Shown here: piece after piece, positions 15,674 to 24,142 of the stretch | Position numbering within the stretch: the stretch's first letter is position 1 | Layout of the letters: each line of letters opens with the position of its first letter | From: Chloroflexota bacterium | GTDB taxonomy: Bacteria > Chloroflexota > Anaerolineae > Promineifilales > Promineifilaceae | Direction of reading: 5' to 3' | DNA length: 42,310 nt | Assembly (NCBI GenBank): GCA_022616275.1 | Contig: JAKEFB010000062.1 | Span: forward strand, 1 to 42,310 | Notes under the pieces: generated by a model | Database searches by the model: none | What the model was told of the DNA's origin: nothing | Seen by the model: the letters and a program-made list of their open reading frames with translations, nothing else | Translations under genes and position numbers: made by a program

Positions 15674-17179
15674 TCACGACGTTCCATCCCGCTGGTGAAC
15701 CATCAACAGCTTCATCTCTGTCATTTCCTCGATAGCGTAACGCAACCCTTCACGGCCAAAGCCAGATGCCTTGACGCCACCGTAAGGCATGTGATCCACC
15801 CTGAAGGTAGAAACGTCATTAACCATCAAGCCCCCAACCCCTATCTCCTTGAAGGCCCGCTGAATCAGGTTCCAATCGTTGGTAAAGAGCCCGGCCTGTA
15901 AGCCAAAATCGCTGGCATCAACTCGACGGATGGCTTCCATAACGTCCGTATATTGATACAGGCCCACAAACGGGCCAAACGCCTCCTGGCAAGAGATGCG
16001 CATCTCCTCCTGGATAGAAGCCAGGACGGTGGGTCGCCAGATGTTGCCCTCTCTTTCGCCGCCAGTGAGTACGTGCGCCCCACCTGCTTTGGCCTCCTCC
16101 AACCATTCAGCCAGGCGGTCGGCCGCCCCTTTGTCAATCAATGGGCCTACGTCCGTATCTTCATTCAGGGGATTGCCCGTCCTAAGCGCCTCTACCTTGG
16201 GAATCAGGTCATCAACGAAATTTTCGTATACCTGCGAGTGGATATAGACGCGTTGCACAGAGATGCAGGATTGGCCGGCGTAGGAGTAGGCGCCCCAGTT
16301 CACGCGCGTGGCGGCGTAGTCCAGGTCGGCGTCGTCGTGAACGATGGTGCCGGCGTTGCCGCCTAGCTCCAGTGTGACGGGTTTGCGACCGGCTCGTCGT
16401 TTCAAGGCCCAGCCCACGGCCGGACTGCCCGTAAAAGTCAGCAGCTTAATCCGGTCGTCTTCTACCAATGGGCCGGCATCCGACGTGCTGCAAGGTACAA
16501 CGGCCATACCACCTGCCGGCCAGCCCGCTGCCAGAACAACTTCAGCCAGTTTGAAAGAAGCGACCGGTGTCTGCGATGCTGGCCGGATAATGACTGGATT
16601 TCCGGCCGCCAGCGCCGGGGCCACCTTATGTGCTACCAGGTTGAGGGGGAAATTAAAGGGTGTGATACCCACGATTGGGCCGCGTGGCATGCGCTGGATA
16701 AAACCGGTGCGCCCCTCAGTGCCCGGAAGCCAGTCGAGAGGAACTATCTCCCCGTACAGGCGCCTGGCTTCCTCGGCCGCAACCTTAAACGTAAACACCG
16801 CCCGATCCACTTCGGCCCGCGCTGTTCGAATCGGTTTGCCCGCTTCCAGAGCAATCGTGCGCGCAAATTCCTCATGTCGCGCCTCGATACCGGCGCTGAT
16901 CTTTTCTAGAATCTCGGTTCGTTTCCAGGACGGGAGCTGGCGGGTTTCGGTAAAGGCCGAAACCGCCGCCTGGATGGCCATCTCTACCTCGTCAGGTCCA
17001 CCGCGGTGAACAACTGCTACCAGGGCGTCGTCGTAAGGACTACGCACCTCAATGGCGTCACCCGTTTTATGCTGTTTTCCGTTAATCAAGACGCCGTACT
17101 CGCCCAATTCCGTCTGGGCAATGGCGGTCATGTCAGCCATCCGGACCTGCGCCTCACGTATACGTTCTATAGCGGCCAC
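15674..17179 (-). CDS. NAD(P)-dependent aldehyde dehydrogenase
   Basis: The 501-residue enzyme has the ALDH features IVGITPFNFPLN, the general-base glutamate in LELGGNAGTIV, and the nucleophilic cysteine in YAGQSCISVQR. The C-terminal MPYGGVKASGFGREG segment completes the fold. The GQSCISVQR form is typical of the lactaldehyde/succinate-semialdehyde/non-phosphorylating GAPDH side of the superfamily. The GTG at 17179 follows AGGAGTGGAAC, a good ribosome site. It lies 16 bases downstream of the E2 gene. It would oxidise an aldehyde formed in the pathway. Confidence 0.9.
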   Translation of the reverse strand: MAAIERIREAQVRMADMTAIAQTELGEYGVLINGKQHKTGDAIEVRSPYDDALVAVVHRGGPDEVEMAIQAAVSAFTETRQLPSWKRTEILEKISAGIEARHEEFARTIALEAGKPIRTARAEVDRAVFTFKVAAEEARRLYGEIVPLDWLPGTEGRTGFIQRMPRGPIVGITPFNFPLNLVAHKVAPALAAGNPVIIRPASQTPVASFKLAEVVLAAGWPAGGMAVVPCSTSDAGPLVEDDRIKLLTFTGSPAVGWALKRRAGRKPVTLELGGNAGTIVHDDADLDYAATRVNWGAYSYAGQSCISVQRVYIHSQVYENFVDDLIPKVEALRTGNPLNEDTDVGPLIDKGAADRLAEWLEEAKAGGAHVLTGGEREGNIWRPTVLASIQEEMRISCQEAFGPFVGLYQYTDVMEAIRRVDASDFGLQAGLFTNDWNLIQRAFKEIGVGGLMVNDVSTFRVDHMPYGGVKASGFGREGLRYAIEEMTEMKLLMVHQRDGTS

Positions 17180-17195
17180 GTTCCACTCCTTTTCT

Positions 17196-18572
17196 TTATA
17201 AAAGTGCCAGGGGCTCTTCCATCAGGCTGGCCACCGTGTCCAGGAACTGCGCTCCCCGCACGCCATCCACGACCCGGTGGTCTAGAGAAAGCGTGAGCAG
17301 CATCATCGGCCGTACCGCCGGCTGGCCATCAAGTGGGACAACTCGATGAGCAATTCGGCCGACAGCCAGGATGGCCGCTTGCGGTGGGTTGATGATGGCG
17401 CTGAAGCCATCAACGCCATACATTCCCAGGTTGCTAATCGTAAACGTTCCGTTCTGTAAATCTTTGAGTTTCGGTCGGCCCGCCAGTGACCGCTCCACAA
17501 TGGCTTTTCGCTGCGCCGCGATCTCAGCTACCGTCAGGCGGTCGGCCTGGTGAATGACCGGAACGACCAGTCCCTCGGCCGTAGCGACGGCAATACCCAC
17601 GTTGATAGCCTCATTCAAAACAATATGGCTATCGTGCCAGGCGGCATTCAGCCGTGGGTGCTGGCGTAACGCAACCGCCACCACCTTTACCAACAGATCG
17701 GTGTAGGTAACTTTTTCGTCGGCTCGCTTTTGCGCCACAGGACGCCAGGCTACCAGGGCTGAGGCATCAACGTCGCGTGTCAAGAAGAAGTGGGGGATGG
17801 TTGCCCAGGCCTGCTGCAGCCGCTCTGCCATGACGCGCCACGCCTGACTCATGGCCGCTGCCGGCCGTTCTGTCGTGACGTCCACATCAGGCAGGTATTC
17901 GGGCGCAACGCTTTCGGCCGCGCGCGCCGCGGCGACTACGTCCGCTGCCAGCACTGCGCGACCAGGACCACTGCCCGCGACCGCGGCAATATCGAGACCA
18001 CGTTGCTTTGCCAGTCGGCGCGCCTTGGGCGAGGCTGGCAACAATCTCGGAGCCACTTCTTGCCTGGCATGATCGCGCAAACCAGTTTCACTGGCTTCGA
18101 TATGGGCCAGCACGTCGGCTTTGGTAATTCGGTCGCTTTTGCTCTCGACCTGCCGCAGATCGATACCGTGCCTGGCCGCCATACGTGCTGCTACGGGCGA
18201 CGCTTCCAGGCGCTGGCTAACCGGTGGCCCGATTGAGAGGCGATGACCTGCTTGATGATCCGGTGCCACTGCCTGCGCCTGGGTCACACCAGTTGTCTGG
18301 CTCTCCTTCTCCCCGCCTGGTGGTAACGCCTCGCCGGGAGCCAGAATCCAGGCAATCACCTGAGCCACCGGAACCTCGTCGCCCGGTTTGGCGGCCACAC
18401 CCGCCAGGATACCGGTAGCCGGGGCCTCTACCTCGGCCGTGGTTTTGTCTGTCTCGATTTCCATCAAGGGCTCACCCTTGGTAACGTGGTCGCCTTCCTG
18501 TTTCAGCCAGGCTGTCAAAACCCCGGCCTCCTGGGCCATGCCGAGCGCGGGCATAATCACTCTGGTGGCCAT
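17196..18572 (-). CDS. 2-oxoacid dehydrogenase E2 component (dihydrolipoamide acyltransferase)
   Basis: One lipoyl domain (residues 1-78, lipoyl-lysine 43 in ETDKTTAEVEAP) is followed by a linker and then two peripheral-subunit-binding domains in tandem, at about 124-158 (ASPVAARMAARHGIDL) and 180-213 (ASPKARRLAKQRGLDI). Most E2 proteins have one. A catalytic domain from about residue 225 carries the active-site LDHRVVDG. With E1alpha and E1beta encoded nearby it forms the core that moves acyl groups to CoA. No E3 gene is in the window. The E1 and E2 genes are separated by an M24-fold gene. Confidence 0.92.
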   Translation of the reverse strand: MATRVIMPALGMAQEAGVLTAWLKQEGDHVTKGEPLMEIETDKTTAEVEAPATGILAGVAAKPGDEVPVAQVIAWILAPGEALPPGGEKESQTTGVTQAQAVAPDHQAGHRLSIGPPVSQRLEASPVAARMAARHGIDLRQVESKSDRITKADVLAHIEASETGLRDHARQEVAPRLLPASPKARRLAKQRGLDIAAVAGSGPGRAVLAADVVAAARAAESVAPEYLPDVDVTTERPAAAMSQAWRVMAERLQQAWATIPHFFLTRDVDASALVAWRPVAQKRADEKVTYTDLLVKVVAVALRQHPRLNAAWHDSHIVLNEAINVGIAVATAEGLVVPVIHQADRLTVAEIAAQRKAIVERSLAGRPKLKDLQNGTFTISNLGMYGVDGFSAIINPPQAAILAVGRIAHRVVPLDGQPAVRPMMLLTLSLDHRVVDGVRGAQFLDTVASLMEEPLALL

Positions 18573-18623
18573 GTCTACAGGACTCCGTTCATTGGTGCTT
18601 CGTCACTCACGAACCGTCATACC

Positions 18624-20009
18624 TTAAGCTGGAACCGCTTCAATACGGGCGCTCTCCGCCACCTGTTCGGCCGGCGAGAGCGAGGCCATAGCCTCGTGGC
18701 CATTCTGGAAGCGTGGGTTGTTCTTCTGTGATTCCGTCTCACGCGTCCTCGGCAATGGGCCGGCCGCCGTATAGTAATGGACACCGGCCACCATGAGTTC
18801 TTCTGCGGGAAAACGTGTGATGACTTCGCAACCATCCTTAGTAACCACAAGCTGCTCTTCGATTCGAGCGGCTGACCAGCCATCAGCTGCCGGCCAGAAT
18901 GTCTCCAGCGCGAAGACCATGCCTTCCTTTATTTCTTCCGGGTGATCGAACGAGACTAAGCGGCTGAAAACGGGCTTTTCCCAGATAGACAGGCCCACGC
19001 CGTGTCCGTATTGGAGGGCAAAGGCTGCCTCTTCGTTCGGAAAGCCAAACGCTTCTGCCTCAGGCCAGATAGAAACAACCTCGGCCGTGGTGACGCCTGG
19101 TCGAATGAGGCTGATCGCGTGATCCAGGTAATTACGACACCGCTTGTAGGCGTCAACTTGCGCCGGCGATGCGCTGCCGACCACGAATGTACGGTAATAG
19201 CAGGTGCGATAACCCATGTAACTGTGCAGGATGTCAAAGTAGGCCGGGTCACCTGGGCGCAACACCCGATCGGTATAGACGTGGGGGTGCGGGTTGCAAC
19301 GCTCGCCAGAAATAGCGTTGACTCCCTCCACATGTTCAGAGCCCAGGTCGTATAGCACCTTATTCACCAGGCCCACACACTCGTTTTCGCGCATACCCGG
19401 CCGCATCACACGGTACAATTCCTCGTAGGCGGCGTCCACCATCATACAGGCCGTGGCCAATAGCGTGATTTCATCCTGCGTCTTAATCAGCCGTGCTGCC
19501 ATCATCAACTGCTGCCCATCAACCACCCGGATGCCTTCCTTCTGCAGGGCAAACAACACTGGCAACTCAACCACGTCTACGCCCACGGGCTCATCGAGCA
19601 ACCCCCGCTCTTCCAACTCAACGCGGATCTTGTGCGCCACCGCTTCTGCCCGGCCAACTTCCGGAGCCATCGCCCCGCGCAGCGTCGAAATGCCGGCGCG
19701 GGAACGCTTCTCGCCGTCGAGCCAGGGGCAGTACAGTTGATGGTGGCGAGCGGCCGATCCAAAGTCCCAGTTAATCGGCTCATCGTCCTGGGGCAGCAGG
19801 CAAAAGCGCGCCAATTTGTCCATGGCCCACGTACCGATGTGAGTGGCTGTGATGTAACGCACGTTGTTCATGTCAAAGCACAAGAGCGCCCCCATCTCCG
19901 ATTCTTGCAAACGCTTCTTGATACGTGCCAGCCGCTCGCGGCGTAATCGATCAAAGTTAACGCGCTCTTCCCAATCAACACCCATCAATCCATATGTTTT
20001 TAACGCCAT
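18624..20009 (-). CDS. M24-family enzyme resembling the DddP branch
   Basis: ATG 20009 (MALKTYGLMGVDW) has AGGAGG six bases upstream. The frame extends to 20060 but only through repeat sequence. The 461-residue protein has a creatinase_N-like domain (GALLCFDMNNVRYITATHIGT) and a pita-bread domain. The ligand region reads YFDILHSYMGYRTCYYRTF: the first Asp of the family is kept, but the second is Leu and the third is Tyr. The His (GHGVGLSIWE) and both Glu (ALETF, ARIEEQL) are present. Overall layout and these blocks resemble DddP, the M24-type DMSP lyase group, more than Xaa-Pro dipeptidases. The missing Asp ligands argue against assuming DMSP lyase activity. It sits between the E1beta and E2 genes, so it is likely a pathway enzyme. 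Confidence 0.78.
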   Translation of the reverse strand: MALKTYGLMGVDWEERVNFDRLRRERLARIKKRLQESEMGALLCFDMNNVRYITATHIGTWAMDKLARFCLLPQDDEPINWDFGSAARHHQLYCPWLDGEKRSRAGISTLRGAMAPEVGRAEAVAHKIRVELEERGLLDEPVGVDVVELPVLFALQKEGIRVVDGQQLMMAARLIKTQDEITLLATACMMVDAAYEELYRVMRPGMRENECVGLVNKVLYDLGSEHVEGVNAISGERCNPHPHVYTDRVLRPGDPAYFDILHSYMGYRTCYYRTFVVGSASPAQVDAYKRCRNYLDHAISLIRPGVTTAEVVSIWPEAEAFGFPNEEAAFALQYGHGVGLSIWEKPVFSRLVSFDHPEEIKEGMVFALETFWPAADGWSAARIEEQLVVTKDGCEVITRFPAEELMVAGVHYYTAAGPLPRTRETESQKNNPRFQNGHEAMASLSPAEQVAESARIEAVPA

Positions 20010-20028
20010 GATCAGCCTCCTACTAAAT

Positions 20029-20136
20029 AGCTGTAAGCTGTAAGCTAACAGCTTTTTCATTCATCGTGGTGCGCCCCGCGCGTGTTGTCTCCTCTGGAAA
20101 TAGTGAGCAGTAAGCAGTGGATAGTGAACTGCTTAC
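20029..20136. repeat. cluster of AGTGAGCAGTAAGCAG/AGCTGTAAGCTGTAAGC-type repeats
   Basis: AGCTGT (20029-20034) with ACAGCT (20048-20053) and GTAAGCAGT (20110-20118) with ACTGCTTAC (20128-20136) form exact inverted pairs, and GTAAGCTGTAAGC is a tandem repeat. These are the same repeat family as at 14222-14283. They lie upstream of the M24 start, next to a MITE. Confidence 0.6.
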
Positions 20137-20149
20137 GGCTTACTTTTCT

Positions 20150-20296
20150 GGCTCTTTGGGAATTCATGGGGTTGACAAATTAGGCGATTTGACAGATCAG
20201 GAAAATCCCACTTTTGTGTAGTGGCGGTGCGTCAACTCGCAGTGCCCATTACCACAAATCGTCTACAAATGCAACCCCCTGAGATCCGAAAGAGCC
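20150..20296. mobile_element. 147-bp MITE with ISL3-like terminal inverted repeats and 8-bp target duplication
   Basis: The ends are GGCTCTTTGGGAATTCATGG (continuing GGTTG) on the left and the inverse of GGCTCTTTCGGATCTCAGGG (continuing GGTTG) on the right, 21 of 25 identical. A further match (GCGATTTG against ACGATTTG) extends the pairing inward. The element is bounded by the perfect direct repeat ACTTTTCT at 20142-20149 and 20297-20304. Eight-base duplications and GGCTCTTT ends are the signature of the ISL3 family. No coding sequence fits inside, so it is a non-autonomous derivative. It lies between the stop of the E1beta gene and the start of the M24 gene, inside the operon. It may act as a hairpin in the transcript. 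Confidence 0.85.
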
Positions 20297-20305
20297 ACTT
20301 TTCTT

Positions 20306-21307
20306 TTAGGTCTTTCCACACAATGTCTTCGCCACCTCGATAACATTTTCCGGCGTGGGCACGGTTAAGTCTTCCAGCGCGGGCGAGAAAGGCACCGGTA
20401 CGTCCATCGCTCCCAGGCGCTTGACGGGGGCGTCCAGGTAGTAAAAGGCGCCATCGGCAATGACAGCGGCGATTTCGGCCGTCGCGCCGAAGTGTTGGTA
20501 ACCTTCGTCAATGACAATCGCCCGGCTCGTCTTCCTGGCCGAGGCGATCAAAGCTTCTTTATCCAACGGATTTGTCGTACGGGGATCAACCACCTCGGCG
20601 TTGATGTCGATTTCTTGCAGCCGTTCAGCCGCTTCCATGGCCACATAGACCATGCTGCTGGTCGCTACCAGCGTAATATCCGTTCCCTCTCGTTTAACGT
20701 CCGCCTGGCCAAAGGGAATCGTATACTCTCTGTCCGGCACGTTACCCTTCACCTGGTACATCATCTTGTCTTCAAAAAAGGCGACCGGATTGTCATCGCG
20801 GATAGCTGTTTTAAGCAGACCCTTGGCGTCGTAGGGAGTCGAGGGTACGACTACCTTCAGACCCGGGATATGACTCCACCAGGCATGCAGGCTCTGGCTG
20901 TGCTGTGCCGCCGAGCGCCGCGTCGCCCCCAACGTCGTCCGCAGCACGATGGGCACTTTGAGCTTGCCACCGGACATGTAATGAATCTTTGCCGCCTGGT
21001 TCACCATCTGATCCATCGTTAAGCCAATAAAGTCGCCAAACATAATGTCTACGACAGGCCGCATGCCGGTCATGGCTGCGCCTACGCCTATGCCGGTGAT
21101 GCCAGCCTCGGAGATAGGAGAATCAATAACACGACTGGGGCCGAACTCGTCCACGAGCCCAGAAAGAACCTTAAACGGTGTACCAGCCTCGGCGACATCT
21201 TCGCCGACGATGAAGATGCGCTTATCACGGCGCATCTCTTCGGCCAGCGCCTCGTTGATTGCCTGTGCAAAGGTGATTTCGCGCGCGCTGCCATCAGGCG
21301 TAAACAT
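20306..21307 (-). CDS. 2-oxoacid dehydrogenase E1 beta subunit
   Basis: This is a 333-residue transketolase-like beta subunit with the opening EITFAQAINEALAEEMRRD, the GEDVAEAGTPFKV segment, and a C-terminal domain ending in the DVPVPFSPALEDLTVP motif. With E1alpha it forms the TPP-dependent decarboxylase of a pyruvate, acetoin or branched-chain 2-oxoacid dehydrogenase complex. The start overlaps the E1alpha gene end by 14 bases. The stop is two bases from the target duplication of the MITE, which shows that the insertion spared the gene. Confidence 0.93.
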   Translation of the reverse strand: MFTPDGSAREITFAQAINEALAEEMRRDKRIFIVGEDVAEAGTPFKVLSGLVDEFGPSRVIDSPISEAGITGIGVGAAMTGMRPVVDIMFGDFIGLTMDQMVNQAAKIHYMSGGKLKVPIVLRTTLGATRRSAAQHSQSLHAWWSHIPGLKVVVPSTPYDAKGLLKTAIRDDNPVAFFEDKMMYQVKGNVPDREYTIPFGQADVKREGTDITLVATSSMVYVAMEAAERLQEIDINAEVVDPRTTNPLDKEALIASARKTSRAIVIDEGYQHFGATAEIAAVIADGAFYYLDAPVKRLGAMDVPVPFSPALEDLTVPTPENVIEVAKTLCGKT

Positions 21308-22304
21308 GCTGGATCACCTCGCCTGGGTCTGGATAGGGAGCATGAAGGGCAAAGTGAACCGCCGCTTCTTCTTCTGCCCGCACCTCCCTTTCAAGCTGTT
21401 CCAGTATAGAGGCATCGGCCATCCCTTCGTCAATTAACCAATCGGCTAGCAGCTTTAGTGGATCACGTCTGGAGCGCCATTCTTCTTCTTCTTCCCTGGA
21501 ACGATAGTAGCCGCGGTTAATGTCACCGACGTGGTGGCCCATGTAGCGATACGTGTTGCACAGCAAGAAAGCTGGGCCTTTGCCGGCGCGAGTTTGCTCA
21601 ACCAGTCCCAGCGTGGTGGCATAAACGGCGCGCACATCCTGTCCATCAACGACCACGGTATGAATGCCGAACGCATTGGCTCGAGCTGTTATGTCACCAG
21701 CCGTTGTTTCAGAATAATGGGTGTACTCATTGTATAAATTGTTCTCACACACATAGATGACCGGTAATTGCCATAGCGAAGCCATGTTCATGACTTCGTA
21801 AACAAGCCCTTGGCCAAGCGCACCTTCGCCGAAGAAACAAACAGCCACCTGATTCGTGCCGCGCATCTTGGCCGACATCGCTGCGCCAGTGGCAATGCCG
21901 GCGCTGCCGCCGACGATAGCATTCGCTCCCAGGTTGCCTGTTTCCTGGTCGGCAATGTGCATTGAGCCTCCCTTGCCGCGACAATAACCTGCCTCCTTGC
22001 CTAAGAGTTCCGCAAACATGCGATCCAGCCTGGCTCCTTTCGCCAGGCAGTGCCCATGCCCCCGGTGAGTACTGGTAATGTAATCATCCCGCCGCAGCGC
22101 TTCACACACGCCCACCGCCACAGCTTCCTGGCCAGTGTAGAGATGAGCCAGCCCCGGCATTTTGGCCGACGTGTATAGTTCATTCACGGTCGTCTCAAAG
22201 GTACGGATCTTGAACATCTGCTCGTACATATGTAACCATTGTTCACGATCAACGGCTTTGTAATCATCCGCTTGTGGCGTCTTTAGGCTGACTGCCTCGG
22301 TCAT
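21294..22304 (-). CDS. 2-oxoacid dehydrogenase E1 alpha subunit
   Basis: The 336-residue protein has the E1alpha opening MYEQMFKIRTFETTVNELY, the HLYTGQEAVAVG motif, THRGHGHCLAKG and the TPP-binding stretch FFGEGALGQGLVYEVMN ending at ENNLY. The usual GDG is GEG here, a conservative change of a metal ligand. YRSREEEEEWRSRRDPL carries the phosphorylation-loop-like region. It makes the TPP-active subunit with E1beta. AcoA-type E1 proteins look alike, so acetoin, pyruvate or another 2-oxoacid are all possible. Confidence 0.92.
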   Translation of the reverse strand: MTEAVSLKTPQADDYKAVDREQWLHMYEQMFKIRTFETTVNELYTSAKMPGLAHLYTGQEAVAVGVCEALRRDDYITSTHRGHGHCLAKGARLDRMFAELLGKEAGYCRGKGGSMHIADQETGNLGANAIVGGSAGIATGAAMSAKMRGTNQVAVCFFGEGALGQGLVYEVMNMASLWQLPVIYVCENNLYNEYTHYSETTAGDITARANAFGIHTVVVDGQDVRAVYATTLGLVEQTRAGKGPAFLLCNTYRYMGHHVGDINRGYYRSREEEEEWRSRRDPLKLLADWLIDEGMADASILEQLEREVRAEEEAAVHFALHAPYPDPGEVIQHVYA

Positions 22305-22322
22305 TATCCTCTCCCGGCAGCA

Positions 22323-22342
22323 GGGTGGTTCGCGAACCGCCC
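22323..22342. repeat. short palindrome of the GGGCGGTTCGCGAACCGCCC class
   Basis: GGGTGGTT (22323-22330), CGCG, AACCGCCC (22335-22342) forms a stem with one G-T pair. The class (GTAGGGGCGGTTCGCGAACC) is a common dispersed palindrome in cyanobacterial and related genomes. It lies in the 63-base gap upstream of the E1alpha start. Confidence 0.55.
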
Positions 22343-22367
22343 CTACCAGCGCATCATTCGCACTGGC

Positions 22368-23264
22368 CTATCGGCGTAGCCTTTCCTCGTCAATACCAGC
22401 CATGCGTGCCAGCACGTCAAATAGAATGGCAAAGTCGTAGTGGTCAAGGCCCATGCCCCGGGCGGCCGTGAGGTATTCATTGGTCACGGCCGCAGTGGGC
22501 AAAGGTACCTCAAGTTCGCGTCCCATTTCCAGCGCCAGCATCATATCTTTCTGCATCATGTTGCAATCAAACCAGGCCTCATCCGGGTGCCCTAGCACAA
22601 ACGGCCCCCGGTATCCGACCATAGGCGAGGCGATGACGCTGTGGGTAAGAACGTCAACGGCCGTTGCCCGATCGATGCCACTTTTCTCCGCCAGCAATAC
22701 GCCTTCACTAAAGGCCAGCATTTGTACAGCCAGAGACAGATTGGTCGCGACCTTCATCGCTACCGCCAGGCCATTGCGGCCGACGTGGGTTATTTTCGGC
22801 CCGATATCTTTTAGCACCGGCAGCGCCCGCTCAAAGGTTTCTTTTTCCCCCCCGACCATCGCCGTCAGTTTGCCCTCCTCCAACGTAACGACACTGCCAG
22901 ACACCGGACAATCCAGCATTTGCGCCCCTCTCTCTGCCACCTGTGCCGCCAACGTGCGGCTGTACTCTGGGCTCATCGTCGTCATATCAATGTAGAGCTT
23001 ACCTGCCGACAGACCGGCCAGGATACCGTCCGGTCCCTGCGTAATCGCCTGCACCGCTCTCGTGTTGGTGACCATAGAGAAAATAATATCCGTCGTTTCG
23101 GCCACCTCACGAGGCGAGTTTGCCCACTGCATGCCCTTCTCTATCAGCCACTCTGCTTTTGATTTCGTGCGGTTGTACCCTGTAACTGCATGGCCATGAT
23201 CCATAAAACGCTTGGCCATGCGGCCACCCATCACCCCAAGCCCGACGAACCCAAGATTTGCCAT
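22368..23264 (-). CDS. 3-hydroxyisobutyrate dehydrogenase-family NAD-dependent oxidoreductase
   Basis: The Rossmann start GFVGLGVMGGRMAKRF, substrate-binding DCPVSGSVVTLEEGK and catalytic lysine in GLAVAMKVATNLSLA define the beta-hydroxyacid dehydrogenase family (3-hydroxyisobutyrate, tartronate-semialdehyde, glyoxylate/succinic-semialdehyde reductases). ATG 23264 has GGAG six to seven bases upstream and is preferred over GTG 23276. This is the first enzyme gene after the regulator. The product is 299 residues. It would interconvert a hydroxyacid and a semialdehyde or oxoacid feeding the aldehyde dehydrogenase or the E1/E2 complex, which is inference. Confidence 0.88.
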   Translation of the reverse strand: MANLGFVGLGVMGGRMAKRFMDHGHAVTGYNRTKSKAEWLIEKGMQWANSPREVAETTDIIFSMVTNTRAVQAITQGPDGILAGLSAGKLYIDMTTMSPEYSRTLAAQVAERGAQMLDCPVSGSVVTLEEGKLTAMVGGEKETFERALPVLKDIGPKITHVGRNGLAVAMKVATNLSLAVQMLAFSEGVLLAEKSGIDRATAVDVLTHSVIASPMVGYRGPFVLGHPDEAWFDCNMMQKDMMLALEMGRELEVPLPTAAVTNEYLTAARGMGLDHYDFAILFDVLARMAGIDEERLRR

Positions 23265-23359
23265 GTCACTCTCCACTAGCTCACCACTCGGTGAGCGTCA
23301 TGCAGGTTGGTAACTGCGTCACACTGGAAAAGAGAAAAAGGCCAGCCCTCAGGGCTACG

Positions 23360-24082
23360 TTAACCAGAAGCAACAGGCGTTCGGCTGGCCATTGCGCTAT
23401 CGTCGCGCACTTGCTGCAGGTGAGCGGCCATTGCTTTTCTGGCGGCTTCCGCATTGCGCTGCGAAACTGCCTTGAGAATTTGTTTATGGTGGTACTGTCC
23501 TCTACCCGGGCCGCCACGCACCTGAAAGATGCGCATTCGCTGCTCACGCAAAAGATCCATGATCGGATCAATCAATACCGGGATCAAGCGGTTTTGCGTC
23601 GCTTTGGCCAGCGCCAGGTGGAATTCCAGGTCTGCTTCAACAAAAACAACAGCGTTGTCAAAAGCACGGTCCATGATCTCTACCGCTTTTTGCAGAGTCC
23701 AGATATCTTCTTCGCTGGCCATTGCGGCGGCAATGGCGGCAATCTCAGGCTCAAGCATGGTTCGCACTTGAACCAGGTCTGCCAAACCGTTACTTAGCCC
23801 ACTTCTAAGCATCAGGCTCAGGGAATCACGAACAACGCCGCTGGTGCTGGCGGCAATATCGGTCACAAAGGTGCCTCTACCCGGCCGGATTTCAACCAAT
23901 CCTTTTTCACGTAGTGCTTTGACGGCTTCGCGGACGGCCGTGCGGCTAACGCCAAACTGTATGGCCAGTTCACGTTCTGATGGTAACTGTTCGCCGGGAT
24001 GCAGCAGACCTTCGGCCATCCGGTTTTGGATTTGCTTTACAATTTGTTCGTACAATCGAGATAACTGAATCGTGGAATACAT
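23360..24082 (-). CDS. GntR-family (FadR subfamily) transcriptional regulator
   Basis: An N-terminal winged helix (residues 1-75: LLHPGEQLPSERELAIQFGVSRTAVREA, then GLVEIRPGRGTFV) is followed by an FCD ligand-binding domain with metal-site-like residues in EADLEFHLALAKATQNRL and YHHKQILKAV, and a terminal AAHLQQV helix. FCD proteins sense small organic acids and usually repress adjacent catabolic genes until the ligand is bound. ATG 24082 (MYSTIQLSRLYEQ) is preferred over TTG 24103. It is divergent from the molybdenum hydroxylase operon and heads the minus-strand gene train, a classic position for control of both. Confidence 0.92.
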   Translation of the reverse strand: MYSTIQLSRLYEQIVKQIQNRMAEGLLHPGEQLPSERELAIQFGVSRTAVREAVKALREKGLVEIRPGRGTFVTDIAASTSGVVRDSLSLMLRSGLSNGLADLVQVRTMLEPEIAAIAAAMASEEDIWTLQKAVEIMDRAFDNAVVFVEADLEFHLALAKATQNRLIPVLIDPIMDLLREQRMRIFQVRGGPGRGQYHHKQILKAVSQRNAEAARKAMAAHLQQVRDDSAMASRTPVASG

Positions 24083-24110
24083 GGACCCTAAATTGTTATT
24101 CAATAGGTGA

Positions 24111-24142
24111 GGTAAGGTGGTATGATGTTATGATGGTATAAT
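24111..24142. promoter_or_regulatory. candidate GntR operator: tandem TATGATG and TGGTAT repeats
   Basis: The stretch between the divergent genes contains TATGATG twice (8-base spacing) and TGGTAT twice (16-base spacing), with the second TGGTAT overlapping the -10 boxes of both strands. Autoregulation from this site is inferred. The FadR-type consensus TGGT-NNN-ACCA was not found intact. Confidence 0.4.

Noticed and set aside
18624-20009. DMSP lyase (dddP) as a firm call
   Set aside because: Layout is DddP-like, but two metal-binding Asp residues are replaced and no DMSP-related genes are nearby.
22323-22342. Intrinsic terminator upstream of E1alpha
   Set aside because: The palindrome has no T-run on either strand and belongs to a dispersed repeat class.
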